DNA of 64,000 bases from Streptococcus cuniculipharyngis. GTDB taxonomy: Bacteria; Bacillota; Bacilli; Lactobacillales; Streptococcaceae. Each line of letters opens with the position of its first letter. The stretch's first letter is position 1. Shown here piece after piece: positions 58,566 through 64,000 of this stretch. The translations under genes were made by a program, and so were the position numbers. Under the pieces are notes generated by a model. It did no database searches. It was not told where the DNA came from and worked only from the letters and a program-made list of their open reading frames with translations. The stretch is taken from positions 46,076-110,075 of the forward strand of contig NZ_VOHL01000003.1 in the NCBI RefSeq assembly GCF_007859195.1. Direction: 5' to 3'.

Positions 58566-60524
58566 ATGAGAAATAATAAAAATAATGGACTGGTTAGAAA
58601 TGCTTTTGTCTATATTTTACTGATGATTATTCTAGTAACTGCTGGACAATATTACCTAAGAGGCAGTTCTGCTCAGAGCCAACAAATTAATTATTCAACC
58701 CTACTGAAAAAAATTGAAGCTGGTGAGATTAAAAAGTTAAATTATCAACCAAGCGGTTCCGTGATTGAAATTTCAGGAGAATATAAAAAGGAAGAGGAAG
58801 TCAAGTCCCCAACGACTTTCCTTGGCAGCAGCTCGACTAAGGTCAGCCGTTTCACATCGCTAGTTTTACCAAGCGATACTTCCCTTCAATCTATTGAAGC
58901 AGCTGCTAAGGCAGCCGGAACAGAGTTGACAGTTAAACCAGAAAGTTCAACCGGAACTTGGGTGTCAATTTTGGCTAGTTACTTCCCTATCCTGATAATG
59001 GTTGGTTTCTTCATGATGATGATGCGTCAAGGTGGTGGTGCCAGCGGTGCCATGAACTTTGGTAAAAATCGTGCAAAAACCCAAAGTAAGGACAATGTTA
59101 GCGTGCGTTTTTCTGACGTGGCTGGTGCGGAAGAAGAAAAGCAAGAATTGGTGGAAGTGGTTGATTTCCTACGTAATCCCAAGAAATACAAGGACTTGGG
59201 TGCTCGTATTCCAGCAGGTATCTTGCTTGAGGGGCCTCCAGGAACTGGTAAGACTCTTTTAGCCAAGGCTGTTGCTGGTGAGGCAGGTGTTCCATTCTTT
59301 AGCATTTCAGGTTCGGACTTTGTTGAAATGTTTGTCGGTGTTGGTGCTAGCCGTGTTCGTTCTCTCTTTGAAGATGCTAAAAAAGCTGAGAGAGCTATTA
59401 TCTTTATTGACGAGATTGATGCTGTTGGTCGTCGTCGTGGCACAGGTATTGGTGGGGGTAATGATGAACGTGAGCAGACCCTCAACCAACTTTTAATTGA
59501 GATGGATGGTTTTGATGGTAATCAAAGCATTATCGTGATTGCCGCAACCAACCGGAGTGATGTTCTTGACCCAGCTCTCCTTCGTCCAGGTCGTTTTGAC
59601 CGTAAGGTCTTGGTGGGTTATCCTGATGTCAAGGGCCGTGAGGCGATTTTACGTGTCCATGCTAAGAATAAACCCTTAGCTGATGATGTTAACCTCAAGG
59701 TGGTTGCTGAACAGACCCCTGGTTTTGTCGGCGCTGACTTGGAAAATGTCCTCAATGAAGCAGCCCTGGTTGCAGCCCGTCGCAATAAGACAAAAATTGA
59801 TGCCAGTGATATTGATGAGGCTGAGGATCGTGTGATTGCCGGCCCATCTAAGAAAGATAAGAAAGTTTCCGAGAAAGAACGTCAACTGGTAGCCTACCAT
59901 GAAGCAGGTCACACTATTGTTGGTTTAGTCTTGTCTAGTGCGCGTGATGTTCATAAGGTAACCATTGTGCCACGTGGTCGTGCAGGTGGCTATATGATTT
60001 CTCTGCCAAAAGAAGATCAGATGTTACATTCTAAGGAAGAAATGAAAGAACAGTTGGCCGGTTTGATGGGTGGCCGTGTTGCAGAAGAAATTATCTTTAA
60101 TGTGCAAACAACAGGGGCATCCAATGACTTTGAACAGGCCAGTCAAATGGCTCGTGCCATGGTCACTGAGTACGGCATGAGTGATAAGCTTGGTCCTGTC
60201 CAATATGAGGGGAACCATGCCATTCGAACAGGTCAAGTGAGTCCTGAGAAATCCTACTCACAACAAACCGCCTTGTTAATTGATGAAGAAGTCCGTGACT
60301 TGCTCAATGAAGCTCGCTATCGTGCAGCGGATATTATCAATAGTCATCGTGAAACACATAGGCTGATTGCGGAAGCCTTGCTCAAGTATGAAACCTTGGA
60401 TGCAGCCCAAATCAAGTCTATCTATGAAACTGGGAGCATGCCAGAGGTGACAGAGGCTGATGAAGAAGCTGTTCGTGCCCTATCTTATGATGAAATCAAG
60501 GAAAAAATGTCTGAAAAAGACTGA
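58566..60524 (+). CDS. ftsH: ATP-dependent zinc metalloprotease FtsH
   Basis: 652 residues. Two transmembrane helices (about 12-30 and 135-155) around an external domain, AAA Walker [11 protein letters not shown] near 223, SRH region with RPGRFD, zinc motif HEAGH near 445. Degrades membrane and regulatory proteins. The start is the first ATG after hpt; its ribosome site is weak and far. Confidence 0.98.
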   Translation: MRNNKNNGLVRNAFVYILLMIILVTAGQYYLRGSSAQSQQINYSTLLKKIEAGEIKKLNYQPSGSVIEISGEYKKEEEVKSPTTFLGSSSTKVSRFTSLVLPSDTSLQSIEAAAKAAGTELTVKPESSTGTWVSILASYFPILIMVGFFMMMMRQGGGASGAMNFGKNRAKTQSKDNVSVRFSDVAGAEEEKQELVEVVDFLRNPKKYKDLGARIPAGILLEGPPGTGKTLLAKAVAGEAGVPFFSISGSDFVEMFVGVGASRVRSLFEDAKKAERAIIFIDEIDAVGRRRGTGIGGGNDEREQTLNQLLIEMDGFDGNQSIIVIAATNRSDVLDPALLRPGRFDRKVLVGYPDVKGREAILRVHAKNKPLADDVNLKVVAEQTPGFVGADLENVLNEAALVAARRNKTKIDASDIDEAEDRVIAGPSKKDKKVSEKERQLVAYHEAGHTIVGLVLSSARDVHKVTIVPRGRAGGYMISLPKEDQMLHSKEEMKEQLAGLMGGRVAEEIIFNVQTTGASNDFEQASQMARAMVTEYGMSDKLGPVQYEGNHAIRTGQVSPEKSYSQQTALLIDEEVRDLLNEARYRAADIINSHRETHRLIAEALLKYETLDAAQIKSIYETGSMPEVTEADEEAVRALSYDEIKEKMSEKD

Positions 60525-60527
60525 CTT

Positions 60528-60555
60528 AAAAACTGAGGGTTTTCTCAGTTTTTTT
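60528..60555 (+). terminator. Terminator of ftsH
   Basis: AAAAACTGAG...CTCAGTTTTTTT hairpin immediately after the stop. Confidence 0.85.
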
Positions 60556-60560
60556 GCTAT

Positions 60561-60589
60561 TTGCAAGCCCCTTTACTTTATGATAAAAT
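60561..60589 (+). promoter_or_regulatory. Promoter of the amino acid permease
   Basis: -35 TTGCAA (60561-60566), 17-base spacer, extended -10 TGA-TAAAAT (-10 at 60584-60589). Confidence 0.75.
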
Positions 60590-60627
60590 GAGATAGTTTT
60601 GAATTACATGAGATAAAGGAGACAGTT

Positions 60628-62016
60628 ATGTCAATGTTTAGGACAAAGTCAACTGATGTTAGACCAACAGAGTTAAAACGTCATTTGAATTTGGGAAGCC
60701 TGATTTTACTGGGGATTGGTACCATGGTTGGTACAGGTATCTTTACCCGTTCGGGAGCGGCTATTGCAACGGCTGGCCCGGCTTTGATGATTTCTATTTT
60801 GATTGCCGCAGTGGCTGTTGGTTTGTCAGCCCTGATTTATGCTGAATTTGCCTCACGCATTCCAAGAGGTGGTGGTGCTTATAGTTATATTTATGCCACT
60901 CTTGGTGAATTTCCTGCTTGGATGGCGGCCTGGTTTGTGGGTCTAGAATTTTTGACTGCAGTGGCAGGTGTGTCATCTGGTTGGGCGAGTTATTTGAAAG
61001 GACTTTTGGCTGAGATTGGGATCCAGTTACCTTTAGCTCTTAGTGGTGTTAATCCTGCTGAAGGCCAGTATGTTGATGTGATGGCCCTCTTGGTTGTTGT
61101 TTTGGTGACTGGCTTAGTCTTGCTTGATTCGCAAAAATCTTTACGATTTAATAACTTTTTGGTTATTTTGAAATTTTCAGCCCTAGCCCTCTTTTTAATG
61201 ATTGGTGTCTTTTATGTTAAGCCTGCCAATTGGTCTAATTTTGCACCTTTTGGCTTTGGTCAATTAGTCGGCGGTCAGACAGGGATTATGGCTGGTGCAG
61301 CAACCATGTTTTATGCCTTTCTCGGCTTTGAGGCCATGCCAATGGCTATTGATGAAACCAAAAATCACCAAAAAACTATGCCCAAGGCCATTGCCATTGC
61401 AGTTGGTAGTGTGGCTGTGCTCTATGCCTTAGTGACCTTAGTGTTGTCAGGCTTGGTGAATTATACAGAATTGAATGTTGGGGATGCAGTAGCCTTTGCC
61501 TTGCGTCAAGTCGGTCTGGGCTGGGCCGCTAATTATGTGGCGACGGTGGCTATTTTAACCTTAATTACGGTTTGTATCTCCCTTTTATTTGCCTTGGCTC
61601 GTCTGACCTTTACCCTTAGTCAAGATGGTCTGTTGCCAAAATCATTCAGTAATGTCAGTGAAAAAAGTAAGGTGCCAGTCAATGCGACCATTCTTGCCGG
61701 TATTATTTCAGCCTTGATGGCAGGATTTTTCCCACTCAATACCTTGGCAAACTTAACCAGTTTGGTAACCTTGATGTGTATGGCCATGTTGCCAATTGGT
61801 TTGATGAAATTAAGAAGGGAAACAGGTGCCCCTCAGGCAGGTCAGTTTACCGTACCAGCAGCACCGCTAGTTTCAGTTCTTTCCTTTGTCATCTGTCTGT
61901 TTATGATTGGTCAGATGGATGCTGACACTTGGAAAGTCTTTACGGTTACCATCATTATTGGTATCCTAATCTATTTTTTCTATGGTTACAAGCACTCAAG
62001 CTTAACTAAAAAATAG
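60628..62016 (+). CDS. APC-family amino acid permease
   Basis: 462 residues, 12 or more transmembrane helices. Helix-1 motif GIGTMVGTGIFTRSG, YAEFASRIPRGGGAYSYIY in helix 3, FYAFLGFEAMPMAIDETKNH in helix 6. Resembles cationic-amino-acid-type permeases (YfnA/CAT group). Monocistronic with its own promoter and terminator. Substrate not determined. Confidence 0.9.
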   Translation: MSMFRTKSTDVRPTELKRHLNLGSLILLGIGTMVGTGIFTRSGAAIATAGPALMISILIAAVAVGLSALIYAEFASRIPRGGGAYSYIYATLGEFPAWMAAWFVGLEFLTAVAGVSSGWASYLKGLLAEIGIQLPLALSGVNPAEGQYVDVMALLVVVLVTGLVLLDSQKSLRFNNFLVILKFSALALFLMIGVFYVKPANWSNFAPFGFGQLVGGQTGIMAGAATMFYAFLGFEAMPMAIDETKNHQKTMPKAIAIAVGSVAVLYALVTLVLSGLVNYTELNVGDAVAFALRQVGLGWAANYVATVAILTLITVCISLLFALARLTFTLSQDGLLPKSFSNVSEKSKVPVNATILAGIISALMAGFFPLNTLANLTSLVTLMCMAMLPIGLMKLRRETGAPQAGQFTVPAAPLVSVLSFVICLFMIGQMDADTWKVFTVTIIIGILIYFFYGYKHSSLTKK

Positions 62017-62020
62017 TAAT

Positions 62021-62057
62021 AAGACCCCAAATTACAAGTTAATTTGGGGTCTTTTAT
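62021..62057 (+). terminator. Terminator of the permease gene
   Basis: AAGACCCCAAATT/AATTTGGGGTCTT perfect 13-bp stem followed by T-rich sequence. Confidence 0.9.
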
Positions 62058-62117
62058 TATTCATATTGGACAGGTCTAGTTAACTCGTTTACCAAGCATT
62101 TGAAAAAATCTCAAAAG

Positions 62118-62194
62118 TTGTAAAAAAGTTATTGACAAGAAGTTGATAATAAGATATATTAATAAACGAAAACTTGTAAAAAAAGTTTTTACAA
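62118..62194 (+). promoter_or_regulatory. Promoter and dyad of the oxidoreductase/Rrf2 operon
   Basis: -35 TTGACA (62132-62137), 17-base spacer, -10 TATATT (62155-62160). TTGTAAAAAA (62118-62127) precedes the -35, and a dyad TTGTAAAAA-N3-TTTTTACAA (62174-62194) follows the transcription start. Probable operator for the Rrf2 regulator encoded in the same operon. Confidence 0.7.
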
Positions 62195-62217
62195 TATATT
62201 TTTTGGAGGAAAAGAAA

Positions 62218-62847
62218 ATGAAAATAGCAGTTGTAGCAGCAAATGGTAAAGCAGGTCGTTTGATTGTGAAAGAGGCAGTGGATCGTGGTCTTGATGTCAC
62301 TGCAATCGTTCGAGAGGAAAATGAAACTCTTGCACCAAATTTTATTCAAAAAGATGTTTTTTCTTTGACGGCTGATGATTTGCGTAATTTTGATGCAGTC
62401 GTCGATGCAGTAGGTGCCTGGACAGCAGATACCGTACATATTATTCCTGATGCCGCTAAACATTTGACAAAAATCTTAAAGGATAGCAAAACACGTTTAG
62501 TTGTTGTTGGTGGAGCAGGTAGTCTGTATGTTAATCCAGAACACACCCTTACTGTTGCAGATGTGACAGAATTTCCTGAAGAAGCGTTACCTGTTTTGAA
62601 TGCTCACAAAGAAGCTTTAGAAACACTTCGTCAGATTGATGATGTGGATTGGACTTATGTTAGCCCAGCTGGTGATTTCCAAGCAGATGGAGAGCGAACA
62701 GGCAACTATATTCTTGGCGGCGAAGAACTTGTTTTGAATAGTAAAGGGGAAAGTAAGGTGTCTTATGCTGATTATGCCATTGCTATTATTGATGAAATTG
62801 TATCAGGAAATCATCTCAAAGCTCGTATCAGTGTGGTCAGCGAATAA
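62218..62847 (+). CDS. NAD(P)-binding oxidoreductase (YwnB-like, atypical SDR)
   Basis: 209 residues from the ATG at 62218 (TGGAGG upstream). Rossmann start MKIAVVAANGKAGRLIVKEA, the second-strand VVDAVGAW region near 62, VVVGGAGSLYVN near 96, and the SPAGDFQADGERTGNY segment near 152 typical of NmrA/NAD(P)H-binding proteins. Co-transcribed with an Rrf2 regulator, as the ywnAB pair in Bacillus, which points to redox or electrophile stress. Confidence 0.88.
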   Translation: MKIAVVAANGKAGRLIVKEAVDRGLDVTAIVREENETLAPNFIQKDVFSLTADDLRNFDAVVDAVGAWTADTVHIIPDAAKHLTKILKDSKTRLVVVGGAGSLYVNPEHTLTVADVTEFPEEALPVLNAHKEALETLRQIDDVDWTYVSPAGDFQADGERTGNYILGGEELVLNSKGESKVSYADYAIAIIDEIVSGNHLKARISVVSE

Positions 62848-62855
62848 CCTTATCT

Positions 62856-63299
62856 ATGCAAATATCAAATAAATTTACGATTGCCATTCATGCTTTAGCC
62901 TTTATCCAATTATTTCAAGACCAGCAACAAGTGACCAGTAATGTCTTGGCCAATAGTATTCAAGCCAATCCTGTAATTATCAGGTCGGTTCTATCTGGTT
63001 TGAAAGGAGCAGGAATTGTTGATGCCAAACAGGGAAGCAGGGGCTTTCGCTTGGCAAAATCTCTTGATGAGATTAGCCTTTATGATATTTTTGTCACGGT
63101 CGATAATATTGATAAAACAGGACTATTTAATTTCCATGAAAATCCTCATCCTGATTGTATTGTTGGGGGAAATATTCACGCCGCCGTGGATGATAAACTG
63201 TTACAAGTTCAGACAGCTATGGAAATGGAATTAAAAACAATCTATATGTCAGATGTCTTGTCAGATTTGGAAAAAGCCATTAACTTGTCCGATAAATAA
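62856..63299 (+). CDS. Rrf2-family transcriptional regulator (YwnA-like)
   Basis: 147 residues, winged helix (QISNKFTIAIHALAFIQLFQ onward). The three-Cys cluster of iron-sulfur Rrf2 proteins is absent: only one Cys (HPDCIVGG near 101) is present. It is thus probably a thiol-based or ligand-responsive member. Starts 8 bases after the oxidoreductase stop without a clear ribosome site, so probably coupled. Confidence 0.88.
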   Translation: MQISNKFTIAIHALAFIQLFQDQQQVTSNVLANSIQANPVIIRSVLSGLKGAGIVDAKQGSRGFRLAKSLDEISLYDIFVTVDNIDKTGLFNFHENPHPDCIVGGNIHAAVDDKLLQVQTAMEMELKTIYMSDVLSDLEKAINLSDK

Positions 63300-63300
63300 A

Positions 63301-63329
63301 AGCAAACCCATAGAAAAGGTTTGTTTTTT
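63301..63329 (+). terminator. Terminator of the Rrf2 operon
   Basis: CAAACC...GGTTTG stem with T6. Confidence 0.75.
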
Positions 63330-63352
63330 ATCATGTTTTACTATACGACAGT

Positions 63353-63379
63353 AAAAAAACACCCAACCAAGAGGCTGGG
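63353..63379 (-). terminator. Terminator of rpmF-rpmG
   Basis: CCCAGCC-TCTT-GGTTGGG (one G.U) followed by T7 on the minus strand. Confidence 0.8.
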
Positions 63380-63389
63380 GTTGATGTAA

Positions 63390-63539
63390 CTATTTAACTT
63401 CGGTAAAGAGAACATGTTTACGAAGTTTAGGCGAATACTTTTTAAGTTGTAGACGATCTGGATTGTTGCGTTTATTTTTAGACGTAAGGTAAAGACGCTC
63501 CCCAGACTCTTTGTGTTCAAGTGTAATATTAACGCGCAT
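63390..63539 (-). CDS. rpmG: 50S ribosomal protein L33, zinc-independent form
   Basis: 49 residues, [20 protein letters not shown] to VLFTEVK. The two CXXC pairs of the zinc form are absent (no Cys at all), so this is the C-minus paralogue. GGGAG precedes the ATG at 63539. Follows rpmF by 15 bases. Confidence 0.96.
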   Translation of the reverse strand: MRVNITLEHKESGERLYLTSKNKRNNPDRLQLKKYSPKLRKHVLFTEVK

Positions 63540-63554
63540 GATAACTCCCTTCTA

Positions 63555-63737
63555 TTATTGCTCAGCGGCAGCCTTTGCAATCTTGCGACCCTTATAGTAT
63601 CCTTTAAGAGATACACGGTGAGAACGGGAATAGTCTCCAGTAGATTGGTCGAAAGCTACATTAGGAGCAGCGAGTTTATAGTGAGTACGACGTTTGTTCT
63701 TCTTAGCCTTAGACGTACGACGAGCAGGAACAGCCAT
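63555..63737 (-). CDS. rpmF: 50S ribosomal protein L32
   Basis: 60 residues, [20 protein letters not shown] start. It also lacks the zinc-binding Cys pairs of many L32 proteins. AAGGAG precedes the ATG. First gene of the rpmF-rpmG pair. Confidence 0.97.
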   Translation of the reverse strand: MAVPARRTSKAKKNKRRTHYKLAAPNVAFDQSTGDYSRSHRVSLKGYYKGRKIAKAAAEQ

Positions 63738-63766
63738 GATAGACTCCTTTCGATGATAAAGATATT

Positions 63767-63808
63767 AGTATAGTGTGATAACAAGTCACTGGAAGTAATG
63801 TTATCACA
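63767..63808 (-). promoter_or_regulatory. rpmF promoter with flanking inverted repeat
   Basis: -10 TATACT (63767-63772) with no good -35. Instead, TGTGATAACA (63774-63783) and TGTTATCACA (63799-63808) form perfect 10-bp arms 15 bases apart, covering the place of the -35. Confidence 0.6.
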
Positions 63809-63856
63809 AAGGGCTAATGAAGTCAAGTAGACTTCCTTGACAAGGGAGCAGTCGTA

Positions 63857-63924
63857 GAAAAAAATAAAAAAACTCAAAAAAAGTGTAAAAAGTTATTGAC
63901 AAGTGGAAGTAGGTTTGATAGAAT
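63857..63924 (+). promoter_or_regulatory. Strong promoter with A-tract UP element, probable rRNA P1
   Basis: A-rich tracts (63857-63894), -35 TTGACA (63896-63901), 17-base spacer, -10 TAGAAT (63919-63924). Strength and A-tracts fit an rRNA operon promoter. Confidence 0.8.
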
Positions 63925-64000
63925 ATAATAGTTGTCGCTTGAGAGAGCGGATAGGACCATTGAGAACTGAATAAGACGAACCAAGTGCGGGTTATGGAAA
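63925..64000 (+). other. Probable rRNA operon leader (16S gene beyond the window)
   Basis: The leader contains GAGAGAGCGGAT and TTGAGAACTGAATAAGACGA, resembling the leader and antitermination region before streptococcal 16S genes. No mature rRNA sequence is reached. Confidence 0.6.

Noticed and set aside
60346..60362. CGTGAAACA element in ftsH as a parS site
   Set aside because: Only the right half matches; the left half does not follow the parS dyad.

Overview
This window is the replication-origin region of a low-GC Streptococcus chromosome. Evidence: an oriC-type dnaA-dnaN block with DnaA boxes; the order dnaA, dnaN, DUF951 gene, ychF, pth, mfd, SpoVB-like flippase, rqcP, divIC, serine hydrolase, tilS, hpt, ftsH; the yaaA-recF, guaB, trpS, rlmH, htrA, parB block on the other side; cre, CiaR and TATAAT-type promoters. 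The species cannot be fixed from the sequence alone. It is not laid out like mitis-group streptococci, because comCDE is missing from its usual place between tRNA-Glu and tRNA-Arg.

Layout. 0-9 kb (mainly minus strand): a cut-off PadR regulator, a CcpA-controlled MFS transporter, rpsD, veg, dnaB, rplI, gdpP, mnmG and decayed Nudix remnants. 9-12.4 kb: a Nudix gene and an accessory operon made of a secreted beta-helix lipoprotein (Cthe_2159 type), a VTC-domain protein and a DUF4956 membrane protein, behind an unusual promoter with four phased hexamers. 12.5-17.7 kb: mnmA, a large GT-C-like membrane protein and a histidine phosphatase with divergent promoters that predict leaderless mRNAs, then two secreted cell-wall proteins. 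17.8-24.4 kb: ECF transporter core, pgsA, RodZ-like protein and a pair of M16 peptidase-like proteins. 24.4-30.4 kb: yaaA-recF, a sugar permease, guaB, trpS, YitT protein. 30.4-32.3 kb: an accessory island with an XRE membrane regulator and a two-gene bacteriocin/immunity-like cassette between two copies of a 43-base terminator repeat. 32.3-42 kb: an ABC-F protein with one degenerate ATP site, a YfhO protein, two tRNAs, an HxlR-controlled stress operon, azlCD, a YoaK protein, rlmH. 42-46 kb: htrA, parB and three DnaA-box clusters around dnaA. 46-60.5 kb: the rightward housekeeping block. 60.5-64 kb: an amino acid permease, an oxidoreductase/Rrf2 pair, rpmG and rpmF, and a very strong promoter with a leader typical of an rRNA operon, whose 16S gene lies beyond the window.

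The most interesting points are: (i) the secreted-protein cassette at 31.2-32.2 kb, frameshifted in an A-run at its signal peptide; (ii) the 11-bp-phased operator of the lipoprotein/VTC/DUF4956 operon; (iii) a 16-bp dyad TTGACA-N4-TGTCAA that recurs at least seven times in coding and intergenic DNA; (iv) the paired degeneracy of one ATP site in the ABC-F protein; (v) three genes with predicted leaderless transcripts. No insertion sequence, CRISPR array or prophage was seen.
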